Shown: positions 34,301-48,100 of the stretch, piece after piece | How positions within the stretch are numbered: the first letter of the stretch is position 1 | Layout of the letters: each line of letters opens with the position of its first letter | Assembly (NCBI RefSeq): GCF_947623445.1 | Contig: NC_135242.1 | Span: 20,770,001 to 20,834,000, forward strand | DNA: 64,000 nt | Reading direction: 5' to 3' | DNA from: Clavelina lepadiformis | Lineage: Eukaryota > Chordata > Ascidiacea > Aplousobranchia > Clavelinidae | Position numbers and translations under genes: made by a program | The notes under the pieces: generated by a model | Seen by the model: only the letters and a program-made list of their open reading frames with translations | What the model was told of the DNA's origin: nothing | Databases searched by the model: none

Positions 34301-37300
34301 AAGAAGGCGAAAGAATTTTACGCTTCGTGTATGAATACAAGTAAGCATAAAGACAACATGGTTTAAAACATCTTGTATATAGGCCATATGTACCATATAC
34401 ATTTAGCGCTGCCACGCAGGTTTTATAGCTTACTTATTCCTTCTTGGTACTTAAACCTTAGTAACAGTTATTGCAAAATGTCTCTCAACAAATACTTTTT
34501 AAAGTGCAACACACAAAAATATCTACAACATTTAGCAAAAATCGATTCCCTCGGTTTGGAACCTGTACTGGAACTCATCAAGCAAATGGGAGGTTGGCCG
34601 GTGATTGGTGATTCTTTTGATAGAGATTCATTCAACTTGGAAAAAACGTTAGGCGCATTCACTTCTGGTTTTGGCAGTACAGCAATCTTATCGGCCACGG
34701 TGGGGCAAGATGAGAAAGATTCTAGCGCAAACATTTTCAAGGTAACTTGTAATAAGAAGCTGTTACGTGCCGAATTAGCTTTGTACAAGGTAATCTTATA
34801 AATTCAAAACAACAATCATAGATAAGTCAGCCTAAACTAGGACTACCCGATCGCGACTTCTATTTGAACGATGGTTTAAGACAAACAATGCTTCCTGCTT
34901 ATCGCAAGTTTATGTCTGACTTTATCACAATGGTTGCTGGTGACAAGGCAAATTCTGCGACAACCGAATCTGTTGTTGATCAGGTGTGTATTAATCTTGA
35001 ATAACGAAACATATCAATGTTCAAACAAAAACGTCGAAGTCCGCACGACTAATTCATGTATGGCCTATTTAACGTGAAAAGAAAATTCCACAACGAGAAA
35101 TTAAATTATAAGCGATTATACAAGCTCAGGTTTTATTCACAGATTGTCCAGTTTGAAACCGATATTGCACGAGCAGTCAAATCAAAAAGCGAAACTCGAA
35201 ATATTACTAGCAGCTATAACAAGGTGTCTTCACAAGAACTTGCGAACGAGGTTCCTGGTCTAAACTGGACAGATTACGTCAACGCAGTTATGTCTGCAAC
35301 GGCTATTACGGTGGACGCCGATGAAAAGATTGTAGTTTACGACATGAACTACTTGAAAAGCTTTGTTGGCATCATAAATGGAAAATACGAGTGAGTTAAA
35401 CACCGAGGCTGGGTATTTGCTTTATATATTAATTGACTTTTTTGATTATCCTCCTTTTAAGATTACTAGTGGGCTATACACCTGTTCAACGGCCTCTACT
35501 GTACGTAAGGCACGGTTTTGTTGCCGTGAAGTAGTAATTAGACAGTAGTGCCGAAATAAAAACATCATGGTTAAAACAACCGGCCATTTTTTTCATTAAA
35601 TGTTGACAAAAACTTACAACAATCATACAGCGACTATAGCAAATTAATTTAAGACAGTACTATTACAGTATATCTTTCGTTGCAGACTGATTCAAAACTA
35701 TCTCATATGGAGCGTTCTCCAAGCCAGGGTAATTTACATGAGCTCGGACCTAAGGGAGACACGCAAACCGTTCAAAGATACTCTGTATGGTGTATCAGCC
35801 GAGCCAGCACGATGGAAAGTCTGCACATACGACACGGAGAAATATTTTCACATGCCAGTCGCTTCCCTTTTTGTATCAGAAGCTTTTTCTGAAAATAACA
35901 AGAATATGGTAAGTTAGCCTGTAATGGAATGGTTGTTTGTCGTACCTTAACCTGTAAGGTAGACCATTTCACTACAATGTTTATTAATGAAATTGTTTAT
36001 TGCGCTCGATGGTTTTATGAGTCTCAAGGTCGTTGAATGCTTCTCTCTATCTTGTTTACACAACAATGACAACTGCATATTCTGATTATATATTGAAGCT
36101 TCTTTAAACGAACACATTTAGATAAATCATTGGTACAGCAACGGCATAAGGACTGACATGTTGCGACGTTGGCTTAAAAGTACTGTATATCCTGAAGGAC
36201 TGCGAATAACTCATAAAGCACACACAATAACCAGGAAGTGATCGATTACGTCACGCAGTGTTATGCTTCGCTGATTCGACACTTAAAAAGCTATATTTCC
36301 AAATGTTATTTAACCCCGAATGTTACAATAGTGTAATATCATCACAAGCCTATTAACTAGACCTATACTGATGGTTTCTAAATGTAAGCCTACTGCATAA
36401 TTTTTGCACAAAGGTTGAGCAAATGTTCGAAAATCTGCGGCAAGCATTTCGTAAAATGCTAGCCACTTACAAGTGGATCGACCGACAAACAAGAAACAAA
36501 GCAGTCGAGAAACTCGAATTCATGAGGGCAGTATTGGCCTACCCAGATTACATTGTGGACAAGTCTAATCCAAAACTCGATTATGACTACGAAGATGTGG
36601 TTATCAAGCCAAATCAATTCGTGAAAAATATTCAAACAATGATCGCTTGGGAAAAGAAAGAAGAGTTTGACAAATTGAAAACTGCTGTGGATTTCAACGA
36701 GTAAGAAGTGTCTGATTTTAGCTAGCTACATTTTTAATCAATCTTGTCGAAGTGCTTTGACTGTTATAGCCTATAAATGTAGGTCGTAAGCTACTTTACT
36801 GCCTTCCTAGATGGACGACGCTTGGGCCAGCCGTAGTATATGCTTATCACAGTCCGTCTAAGAACCAAATCAATTTTCCTGCCGCCATAATGCAGCCGCC
36901 GTTCCTTGACATCGGTCAACCAACTTCCATGAACTACGGAGCAATTGGAAGCATAATAGGTCACGAGGTTCGTTTTAGATTAGCCTATTTGGAAGGTAAA
37001 TAAATTAATTTAACAAAAAAACTCTTAATTCTTTTTATGAACCTGTCGTGCATAATACATAAAATTATAAACACGATACTTGAAATGCTTGTACAGGTAA
37101 GTCATGGATTTGATGACAATGGAGGGACTTATGATAGAAACGGAAACATCAATAACTGGTGGACCGAGAGATCAAAGAATAATTTCAAGGAAAGAGCGCA
37201 GTGTATTATCGACCAATACTCAGCTATACGGCCGTTCCCAGATATAGATCGAAACGTAAGTTGAATAAAAAATTAAAAAGTTAGTGGTATTGCACATTTC

Positions 37301-38304
37301 AACAAGTTATAACAGCGTGATGACGTTAATGCACACTTGGGACTACATGTACTGTAAAATTTAATTTCTTGATGCCAGAGTCTGTTGGCAACTGTCAACG
37401 TTCTCATACTATAACAATTGTTGTAAATAAAGCTATTTCACGTGATATATCAAACGTTTTTAGTTAAACGGAAAACTATCTGCTGGGGAAAATATTGCGG
37501 ACAATGGAGAACTTTGGCAAGCCTTCATGGTGATTATTTGATTGCGCTGACATATTTCGATTGTTACTATCACTGTTACAAACTGCCACTTCTGTGAGGC
37601 AACATTTTCACTGTCGTTTCATAGGCTTACAAAAAATGGCAAGTTAAAAATCCTCAAGGTGATCTTCGACTACCAGGGTTTGGTAACTTCACACAGGATC
37701 AATTATTCTTTCTCGCTCACGCTCAGGTACCAATACCGATGAGTTAGATTCCATTTTTTTTAATCTACTAATGATGACCAAGTTTAGCTGTTATGACCTA
37801 TCGCAACGCAGCGTTTACGTAAAATTTCTTGTTTAATGTCCAAGATTCTTCTTGATTGCAATTTCAAAGCATTTAAGTTTAACAAATTGCAATGTAAACA
37901 TCTTTCATAGACACATTGCCAACATTCCACACGGCAATTTTCATTACAAAACGTAATATCCGGCTACCATGTTCCAGGCAAATACAGGTTAGTTCATTGT
38001 TAGTAGTACGCGATCTACCAGAAAAACGAGACCATAAATGTAATTATTATTTTAGCAACAATAAACTGTACTTACAGCGGGGTTTCGTAAAGACTTGTGA
38101 AACTAACAGAAAGACGAAGGCATCTATATTCTTTAGCGTTAAAACCTAATCCATGCTAGGTGTAACCTTGTGCATTTAAACGTATTTTGTATTTACAGGG
38201 TTGAAATTCCCAGCATAAACATTCCCGCATTCGGAAAAGCATACAACTGCAAAAGAGGCGTTGATAGAATGTATCCTAACAAAAATACTTGCAGAGTTTG
38301 GTAA
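31357..38304 (+). CDS. Gene C: secreted Ly6/uPAR-domain M13 zinc metallopeptidase, 18 exons, 838 aa
   Basis: Exons: 31357-31438, 31599-31684, 31889-31990, 32084-32213, 33337-33417, 33731-33892, 34260-34340, 34536-34741, 34822-34983, 35143-35390, 35686-35908, 36414-36700, 36811-36967, 37097-37255, 37464-37529, 37625-37726, 37911-37987, 38199-38304. The sum is 2517 nt and all phases agree. Signal peptide, three-finger domain (exons 2-4, nearly identical to A), a Lys/Arg-rich linker (exon 5), then M13: HEVSH (668-672), GENIADN (Glu731, Asp735), His798, Arg804, C-terminal CRVW. Exon 17 is strongly diverged from gene A (THCQ... replaces VWCGTY...), and ADNGG is ADNGE. The zinc and catalytic residues remain, so activity is plausible but specificity probably differs from A. 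Confidence 0.87.
32387..32410. repeat. (TA)n microsatellite in intron 4 of gene C
   Basis: An uninterrupted run of TA dinucleotides within a longer AT-rich tract, at a point where the C intron departs from B. Confidence 0.8.
35920..36346. mobile_element. Insertion in intron 11 of gene C, possible solo LTR
   Basis: A 427-bp insert with TG...CA ends and a 4-bp duplication AGCC (35916-35919 and 36347-36350), missing from the same intron of B and of D. No inverted terminal repeats or coding frame seen, and it is unlike the LTRs at 26-30 kb. A solo LTR of another family fits best. Confidence 0.45.
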
Positions 38305-38306
38305 TC

Positions 38307-38312
38307 AATAAA
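38307..38312 (+). terminator. Poly(A) signal of gene C
   Basis: AATAAA two bases after the TAA stop, as in gene B. Confidence 0.5.
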
Positions 38313-38790
38313 AGAACCAGCAAGAGCTTTCTAACGATTTTTATCGCACATTTTATCGTAGTTCATAGGCCTAATAAGTCTAAAACGATTGAAAATGGAC
38401 GCGCTGACACCAACCACAATGCACTGTAGCAAAGAAATCAGTAGACGTAGAGGGACGAAACCATATGACAAACGTATGTTACATACGTGGGCATGTTTGT
38501 ACGTATCCTAGAAGCGTGCTGCAGCCAGTGCATGCAAAGAAAATTTGCAAAACATACACGGAAATATTGCAGCGTTTAGGCTCGACAGCGGTCAGGAAAC
38601 AATCGAGTTGACTACTATACAGCCACTATGTCTAAACATTTCCCTGAACCTCAGCAGTTCGTAAAGTTAGCGTATTTGGTTTTCATGGCGCAAGGTACAA
38701 AACAATATGGGCTACAAATAATGAAAAAGCATTACATAGTACTGTACTTTAAACGTAATGTAAAGTAAAGGTAAGAATTGAGGTTTAGTT
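38313..38790. repeat. Duplicated 3' flank of gene C
   Basis: Copy of 23,042-23,510. Homology ends at about 38,790. Confidence 0.6.
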
Positions 38791-40283
38791 CTTTTCAAAC
38801 AGCAGCCTTTTGAGTCAGGAGTCAGCAACCGAACAACGTAACCGCAATAACCTTCGCCATAACCTAACCGCCTATCTTTAAAAACAGTCTGCGTGACCTA
38901 CATACAGTGAAATAGTCACTTCGTAAATCTTTTATATTCTTAATAGCCCATTTAAAATATTAAATCAAAATTAAATATAATTCAGAATAAAAGGTTTGCA
39001 AATTAAGTGGCTGGTATAAATATTTTCCCAAAAAATTGAGCAGGTAAAATTCAGCAATCAAATGTCGGAATAAGGTCCATGGTTCCAGCCTCCATGCAGG
39101 TTCATAGAAAGACAGACCTTGTTCCAAAATGTACATGAGTGAGCGCAGTAAAGGCAAATTTGTCAAAAATGCGCGGGCAATGCTGTGAATTAAGTGAGGT
39201 TAATCTGCAAACTTTCGCAAACACATTGTTACGTGTAGCACAGATACTATACATAAGTACCAGTGTCCTTACGGTAACACCAAACTCTTAGGCCAGCTTA
39301 CCGGTACCATCCAGGAAAAAATGTCCGGTCTTATACTGAAGTTACAGTACGTTGTAGGCTAATGGCACATGTAAATAAAATTACAAACCTACTGGTAGGG
39401 TATTCAGTTCCGTATAAGGAATTACGTACCATCATGCTATCCTAACAGTAGCCTAGGTGCGGCTAAAATTACCGTAGGCCTATACTGCCAACTGGTACGG
39501 TATTTATTGCCGTACAAGAAAGTAGGCGCCTAGTTCGTTAGATTAGAACCTTCTTGCCTGTAACCATATTTGCCTAATACAACATTTATTCCCTTTCTTT
39601 TATCACAGCTTCCACTCTCAATGATTTTACTTCACGAATCGATGACAAGTTGATAATACCAAAAGCAAGTTAAACAATTGTCGTCCGCAGAAGACTTTTT
39701 TGTTACGTCAGAAAAAAGTATATTTGGCATCAGTAACATAGACAGCATAGGATCGGAGGGAAAAAATTAGTTTACCCCAGAATCGAAACAGAAATTGTGA
39801 AATTCTGATTGTAAATAATCGACTTTCACGCCCCCAGCTTATATTTTTTATGACATAAACCAACTTGCAAAATGTCTGACCACAGATACTAATGTTCAAA
39901 ATGAACGTGAAACTGCGTCGCTTACAAAGCATATAGGGCGCTATCTACATAGCTGTCAAATGTCAATGTGTCATGTAATTAAATTCGGACCACAAATAGG
40001 TTATGGAGTGCCAGCAAAGCCCTGCAAGACTGCTCGACCGCATCCCCAACGCTGCTCTCCATTTCAGTAGACTTTTCTTGCTATTCGAAGGGTGGCTTGG
40101 TTAGCCTACATTAAAGCGCCTGCGAACTGGCGGGACCCTTCATTCGCTGAGACCCCAGTGTGCCCTGTGGTTAAACCGGCCCTGCTTGCCCACCAACAGC
40201 AATTTAATGAAAAGTACATATAACATCACACCATAGGAAAAATTACATCACAATGGAACAACGCATTTCTTTGTAAAGTATAC
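38791..40283. other. Intergenic, no gene seen
   Basis: AT-rich sequence with only short, unsupported ORFs. Around 39,290-39,500 there are repeated GTACC/GGTAC strings. At about 40,090-40,195 a stretch ending GGCCCTG looks like one end of a degraded hAT element, but the other end was not found. Confidence 0.4.
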
Positions 40284-40291
40284 TCTTAGAT

Positions 40292-40755
40292 CAGGGGTGT
40301 CCAACCTTTTTGGCCGAAGGGCCACATGCGATTTACGAATGATTGCGCGGGCCACTTGAGTGTTTACTGCTAATTTCTAATTAAAACCCTCACATCAAAA
40401 TTCTAATCTTAGAAATGCGTATTATCCTCTTTTACAATTATAAGAACAATAAACATACCAAGATATAGCAAATTAAACAAAGTTTTTACTACACGTCGAC
40501 ATTTCAATGTGAAGTTTGGCACTGTTTTTTCCTAACAAGTTTGGCAATATTCGGTGAGATGGACGATGAAGTAATGCGAAGCGAGTTTTCCATATGGCTG
40601 TCAGAAATTAGTAAACAAACATTAAATGCCAATTTATCGGAATGTAAGTTCGCCAAAAATTACGTAGGCGATTCAGTTGATAATATTAGTCATTTCGAAA
40701 AATACCGCGCGGGGCACTCAGAATCTTTCCGCGGGCCAAGGGTTAGACACACCTG
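40292..40755. mobile_element. Non-autonomous hAT element
   Basis: 464 bp. The left end is CAGGGGTGTCCAACC and the right end read inward CAGGTGTGTCTAACC, the common animal hAT terminus. A perfect 8-bp target duplication TCTTAGAT flanks it (40284-40291 and 40756-40763). The short internal ORF is not recognised as transposase. Confidence 0.85.
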
Positions 40756-40763
40756 TCTTAGAT

Positions 40764-42136
40764 AAACAATGCAAAATAAATAAATCGTATTCAAAATAAA
40801 TGTTTTGTTTTACTATTATGTCAAAGCACTGGTTCAAACCAAAGCAGGACCTTTAATTCTGTTTGGGCAGATGTTTTGGTGAAACCGAACCCGGGCCTGA
40901 ACTCAGCCGCACGAAAGTTTTTCTAACCCAAACCGACAATTAACCATAAATGGAAAGAAGCAAAAACTCCAACTGGAGTTGAACCTTTCATGTCAATGTC
41001 CGATCGAGAAGTGCTGTAGCCGAAAATTTGTCTATTGAAAACATGTTTCATTCGCAGGCTCACAGTAACTACCTACCGTACGTTAGGATAAGAAATAGTT
41101 TTATCAATAAAATTCCTAGGAATAAGGCAGTAGGCCTGTTAACCGCTAGCTGAAAATATAGCTCAAAAGAACATTTACAATAAGATTTAATTGTTAACAA
41201 GTACGTTTGCAATATACATCTACTGTATATATATATTTGAATACTGTACACGTCAATTGGAAAACAACCAACATATTAACTAAAATATGGTGGACAAATT
41301 TATGTACTTTTAAGTTAGTGCACGGTTGATTAAAGGTATAGACATGACATGACATATACAGTAAACTGTTTATCAACGTTCAGTGTCAAGTAGACAGTAT
41401 TTCCACTTTTAGTACTCTCCGTGGATTCATAAAAACAGAGAATTACATGCAGGGTGCAGGCATTATTAAAAAATTTAAGTTCATACTGGAGCCCCTGGGG
41501 TAAATACGTTTGAAAAAAACTACCATAAGATTAACATCATCATTTTAAAAATGCAAAACCTTTAGCAAAAAACTTATATATAATAATGAAATGTGTGAAG
41601 CAAACTGCTCTACTGTTAATGTCACATAATTAACACATGATATTTTATTACACAAGTTTATTTTTGTAAACTTGCGTTTCATGTATTCTGTTACTTATTA
41701 AACCTAAAAGAGAATGTATATTTCCCATCAATCATTCTGATCATTCTGTTAAACGTTGTAGCAAAAAGCTTTGTGGGATTTTGTTCTGAAACTCCTCTTC
41801 ATTGCATGGAGGTGTAAAAATGTTAGAAATTCATATCAGACACCTTGTTTGATCTGTAAAAATTGTAACAACTATACAATACATTTATATTCAATATAAT
41901 AAGTTGCTTCAGGGTAACGATCATGAATATAATACTTTTACTGCACCTTGTTTGATATCGTCGATTTCTTCGATGTTTTGGTAACTCCCTGTTGGTGCTA
42001 AGCCTGTGGAAACAGCTTTTCACAATAGTAAAAATTCCTTTTATGTGCATGACACTCAGAGATTTTACTGTGATGTCATGATTGCTATGCAAGTTACAGT
42101 TATTTAATGATAACACAAAAAATTTGGAAAATTGTG
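40764..42136. other. Intergenic, 3' of prominin
   Basis: AT-rich, with a (TA)n run near 41,226 and no supported gene. A GC-rich patch at about 40,885-40,930 (GAACCCGGGCC) may be transposon debris. Confidence 0.4.
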
Positions 42137-42142
42137 TTTATT
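42137..42142 (-). terminator. Poly(A) signal of prominin
   Basis: AATAAA on the minus strand, about 10 bases after the TGA stop; the very short 3' UTR matches genes B and C. Confidence 0.5.
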
Positions 42143-42152
42143 GGTAAAACAT

Positions 42153-45100
42153 TCACCAAGCATTTTGTCGGATTGTTCTGAGTTGAGGACGTGACCTGCA
42201 ATATCAAGAATTATTGTTGTAAATTGTAAATTTTGCTACGATACTTTTAAATATCCTGCATTTGTGAATCATTCATGATTAATATCGCACCTAATAGTGA
42301 TATCATATCAAAAATTACTTACACTTTTGTGTCTTCCAATTCCTTCATTTCCAGCTTAACCAACTTTACTGCAGGGCTACAAAAATACCTTATATTATCA
42401 AATTTCTTAATTTTTGTGACTTGTTTAGCGAAAAGTTTTTACAACTACCACCACTTTGTTAATACGTGTTTAACAACTAAACTGGGGATACACCCTGATG
42501 TACGAGTATTCCACTCTTTCGTTTGTTTGTTTGTTTTATTTGCAGAGTGCTTTGCTGCACTGTTGGGTAGTATAGTATATTACAACCAGGCATACTCACG
42601 TACATAAATTACATGCAACTTAAAAAGTTGTTCTTTTATTTGAAAAACAAATTGAAAGCAAATTTTTCATATCGATTCATTGATAATCATGACCATAACA
42701 AGAGTACATGTTAATGGTGTTATAGCTCACTGCTTCATCCCCACCCCAAGTGGAACACATCTCCTCACTTTCTAGAATCTAGATGGTGATAAGAACTAGG
42801 TGGTTTGTGACCATGTGGCTATCCCAATGTGAGCAAAAAATGTTCATTAAACAGGAATGATAATTGGGGAGTTTTCACGACCCAAAACAATTCCACCAAG
42901 CCCGTGATCAATAAAACTCGTTGATATGTAGAAATCTAGCCTTCTTGTTATCACACGACCCAAACTAGACAATTTCAGCCAACTAACGAGATATAAAATG
43001 ATAAATAGTGGAATAGGCTGGTACACCTAACCATTGTTTGTTTTTAATCTGTGTTCATTAATTTTTCCTAGCCCACCCAAGATATACAATTATTATCTAT
43101 ATGGCAAACAATAAAAAGGTTTATCCTTCGTATCTGATTTAAAGGTACATTTAGGATTGCAGAACCTTTGCAAATGCAGTGCATGTGATTAATTACATCT
43201 CCAAATGTTTGTCTACCAAATTTTTGTAATTTTGGCTGTGAATGTGTCATAGGTTACTTTTCGACCATATAAACAGTATTTTTTTTTGCAAAAACTTACA
43301 TGTATAATATACATGATGATTTATTACCTGCATTAATTCATCAGCAAGTGTTTTGGTGGAAAATCTATAGCTAAAGTATTACAACTTACACATCTGTTTC
43401 ATCCATTCTTCTATAAAACTTTGCTAACTTCATGGCAAAAATGGTACCTGTGATCATGAAGAAAACAGAGCATCCAATGGAAAACCAAAGTCCATTCTAT
43501 GGAAGAAACTTGTCTTAAAAATTTGTCTTAGTTTCGAGAACTACAAAAAGTATGCTAACAACATGTTTTTCTTGGTTCGATGTAACTTTACTATGATCAA
43601 TAGTTTGGTGCAAAAAACATGGAACGTTTTAATGGACTTGTAGTGTGGCACTAATGAAGGGCAAAGGCTAAAACAAGTTGAAATCAAATACGAGTTGTTA
43701 GCAAGTTTGGTGCTATTTATGAAATATGTGATGGTAATCATGGCGAAGCAATGCAAAATCCATGCGCATGACGCTGATGTTTGGATCAAGTATACATAGA
43801 ACATTTTGCAAAAGTGACAAGAAGTAGATAAGTTGATATGAAGTGCATAACAGGAATATCCATGTTAGTTAAGCGTAACCTAACTTACAATTGGTGCAGT
43901 TATACGAGTAAAAACTAGAAATAAGTATTAAAGTACAGCAAATTTGAGCACTGTTGGCACTAGCCTGGTATGGCACCGGTAATTGCCATAAATTTACCAT
44001 GCACTTCTGCCATATATCACTCAGATGCCAGCCAACAAACCTGTTGATTTTACATTGTGATGTCACACTCGTTGAAACTCTGTCATAATTAGTGGCAAAT
44101 TTGCGATATCTTTTCTAAGAGATACTTACTGACAAATAGTCTACAATTTACATACAACTTGTTGTAGCACTTGCCCCTTACTTTAAGCTTGATAAAGATC
44201 TTTAACCTTTTAAAAAACAGGTAAAACACACAAGATGTTCTGTTACATACCAGTATTGGGATAAAATGTTCACAAAATATGACCATAATGTCGTTGTAGA
44301 TAGCATATATGGGATGACAAGCACCAAGATTGTTTACCTAAGGTATGTAAAAAATTAATGGCTTTTAGTATGGTTACAATAAATTCCAAAACTCAAAGCT
44401 TGACACTTTATACAACTACATCAGCAAAGTCACAAAAAACAAGTTTATTTGTTCCATATGCCTACCTGTGTATCCACCCAAGCAAAAAAAGTCTCTACAT
44501 CACTAACCAGTACGTTACTGAAATTGTTTTTCACATTGGTTACTAAGATGGGAACATTTGTATTAAAATTTGTTTCTGCGGCTGGTAAGTAACTAGCTAA
44601 CTCAGGAATTAGCATCTGTAATTAAAAATTAAAGGAAAATGTCAATATGACAACACATTAGTATTGAAATTCATAAATTCTTTATTTCATGGATTATAAT
44701 TCTGTTTATTATGTTAGACAATAATTTAAATAATGCAGCATAAATTGTTGCACGCTGCTTAAAAATTCTATCAAAACAAGCAAACTTTAAACAGCATACT
44801 GCGTATTTGGAAATTAGAAACACTTACAGTTATTGCATCAATATTGATATTGGCTGAAGATGCTGAATCAACGTACATTTGCTCAAGTATTGACAAAGCA
44901 GATAATGTTGCTTGAATTGCGCTGAAGTCTTTGATAGCATCCGTTAACGTTACATTAAAAGATACCTACACACAGTGCAAGATGCTACAGAAATTAATAT
45001 ATAATTGCTTACTGTATGACAAAAACTTCAAGCATGGTTAAAAGATTTTGGAAATATCAATACACTCAAAAGCCGAACAGCTTACTGCAGTAGTTCCAAG

Positions 45101-48100
45101 GTTTCTTTGATATTCCTTTAATTGGGCTATTTCTGATTCATAGGACATCAGGGCTCCAGCCTTAATGAAACACAGTTTTGTGGTGAAAACAATTGGGAAA
45201 CATTATTATGCAGTGTGTTACTTTTCTATATATATACTTTTTACACAACAGTTATTATTGAAACCTTGTCATAAGCTACAAATACAGTTTGTATAAAAAT
45301 TCCATTAGTTGGCTATTCAATACATACCAAGGTAATAGGCTGGATAGCACTTGATAAGTTAAGCTCCATTAGGCAGTCTCCCATTTCCGATGAATACAGG
45401 CTGAAAAATCTTATATTTTCTAAAGTAGAAATCATTGAGCATGAAAAATATTTATCGCAATTAAAAAATTGCAACAGATCAATGGAAAACTTTCTTTCAT
45501 CCTTACATTTCTTTTTCTCGTTATTATTGGCGTGGTGGACAAAAAAAAGCAAGGCAAAAACAATGCAAGTTGATAAATGCATGAAAAAATGACAAAACCA
45601 AAGAAGTTTAAAACGTACATGAAAATAATGATAGTATTGACTTGCTGGTGACAACTAACATGGTCATTAAACCCAAAAACACAAAGTGAAAAGCAAGTAA
45701 AGTTAATATTTAAATATTTCAGGTCATTTGATATCAATCTAAATAAAATCATAAATAAAAGGATATGCATAAAGGTAACCTTGTTGGATTATTGAGTGTA
45801 AAGTCAATCTCCTGATCGGCTATATGCTGCAAAGCGGTCTGCTTATAACTAGTTAAATTGAAGGTATTTTGAAGACCAATGACATTAATTATGCCTTCAT
45901 TGCTTTCACATCGGCTATAAAATAAACGTGGTTAAAATGAACAATGTAGTTTCCACTAATACAAAATTTATCAAACATTTTACAAAGATACCAAATTTGC
46001 AAGATAAAAACAGCAGAGTTATTGTCATCTTTTAGCACAAATTTGATTGGAATTTTTACTATACTGAAATTCCAATTGTATTAATTTCCAGACCCTTTAT
46101 TTAATAAACTTTTATAATGAAAATCAATGTAATAACATATCTTTTCAACAGGCTTCACATGGAGATGACCAACTTAGTTTTTAAAAACATATTACATACG
46201 TTATTATATCATAGATCTTCAAAGAATATTCAGTTGATGATCCAGAACTTAGGCCACTTGAGCCTGCCGAGATACTCCATGAATAAAGATTATCTGCGAA
46301 CTACAACCTATTTCAATATCCTCTGCCTTGTATGGAACATAAAGTTCTTAATTACCCAATGTTACCAATAAAACAACAAATAATTGTGTCAGAAAAACAG
46401 AAGCTTACCTTAAAGCCTTCATAAGGACTCCTTAAACTTTCACAAATGTAACGTTGCAAAGCACCACCAACAACAAATGCCAAAATGACAATAACCATCA
46501 AAAGCCAAGAAAATATGAAAGAAAATCCGGCACCACTCAAAAACGAATATAAAGATGTTAATGTTGTAAACCAGCTGCAGCTGGACAACAAACTAGATAA
46601 CTACTGACCTCATAGCAAGGATGCCTCCAAAATTTGAAAATCCTCCACGTTTTGTGGGCAGAGTTTTGCTTGAACCACACAGACAACCAAAAAAGATTCC
46701 AAAAAAGTAACAACCACCAATAAGTAGAATTACTGTTCCCAGTCCCAACCCAACAGCCCACCTACACGAAATGCAAAGAAGCGTTACATTGTCAACAGGA
46801 TAACAACAAATAAAACAAGGTTATACCACCAAAATCAATATCGGCATCCAACCTGATTTTATACTTTGCTATACTAAAACATATCATCATACTAGGATTT
46901 TTTTTTTAAATAACATCATGGAAACATTACACAAGACTTTCAAATGAAAAAACTTAAGCAAGACCATTTCCCAAATTGTTTTATGGTAAGCAGTGTAGCC
47001 AGCAACCAAGGAAAAACAACTAATTCTTTATAAAATTAAATTAAGTAATTCGCTAACAAAAATAGCACAACGTATTTCTCATCTCTAACCAAGAGAAAGT
47101 TACATGGCAAACTTCTACATTTAAAAGTGAGATTCAATATAAACCTGGAAAGTGTAACAAAAAAGCACAAATCGGAGAATAAACTTTAAATGTTCCTCAG
47201 GATTTTCGGTTTCAGCAAAATCAAAATCACAAGCAAACGCATTACACCTGTAACGATCATAGTGATCTGCATATGTCGTAGCATGTGATTGGATTTCAGC
47301 CTGTATTTCTGTTATCTGCTGTTTGACTGTTGAAAATAATGTGATGCCATTTAAAGTATTTTGGATTGATGTCAGCTGTGTATTCAGAGTTGAATTGATG
47401 CCTACAAAAGTATATGAGTCAAATTAAATGACACCCTAACGTTAATTTAAAAATTATAACGCTGGAAGCTGCATTACACATTATGTTGCATACTCTGTTA
47501 CAAAACATAAACAATGAATTAATATTTCACAAACAGCAGTTAATGACTTTGATACAATATAAGCTTGGAAAGGTATGCTTTTTAAAGTTTTCTATAATGG
47601 CACCTGATTCTAACGAAGAGATTAAATCTGAACTGACTGCATTGTTAATTTCATTGGTAAAATTTTGTATCACAGTTGACTCAAGATTTAAAAACAGGGT
47701 TCCACAAGAACTATTATATGTTTGCATAAAAGAAATTTCGGTAGCTTTGCTCTGAAACAAAACAAAGCTTAGAGTTTTAATTTCAATTCTAAAAGTAAGA
47801 AATAAAATAAATTTTGCAATTTATACCAATTGCTGATCCATAATTTCTGCATACATGAGGTATAACACTATTTTAATACAAGGAAAGGTTTAAAAGGTTT
47901 GTTTTAATACACTTAATAAATGCACTTACCTCAGAATATTCTTGAGAAAGTGGGGGCAGTCCATTTATTAAATCATAGGCACCTTTACATGCTGTGTCAG
48001 CAAAGCAATTCGAATCGTCAAGATTAGACATGTGGTTTGATTTAGCATTACTAAAGTTAGTAATAAGTCTCTCTATTGAATCATAGAGTATACTCCTGCT

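Noticed and set aside
40541-40763. 74-codon ORF inside the hAT element as a host gene
   Set aside because: It spans the element's right terminus and target duplication and resembles no known protein.
40885-40930. GC-rich GAACCCGGGCC patch as a further transposon end
   Set aside because: No matching inverted end or target duplication found nearby.
46536-46608. Alternative 34-bp intron ending at CTGCAG between prominin exons 10 and 11
   Set aside because: It would add SWFTTLTSLYSFL, which breaks the alignment. The 73-bp intron ending TTTTTGAG gives GGILAMR-SGAGFSF, matching the family.
46352-46761. Minus-strand frame MGCWVGTGNSN... over the prominin TM3 exon
   Set aside because: Out of frame with the prominin TM3 exon, which gives a hydrophobic, homologous segment in the correct frame.
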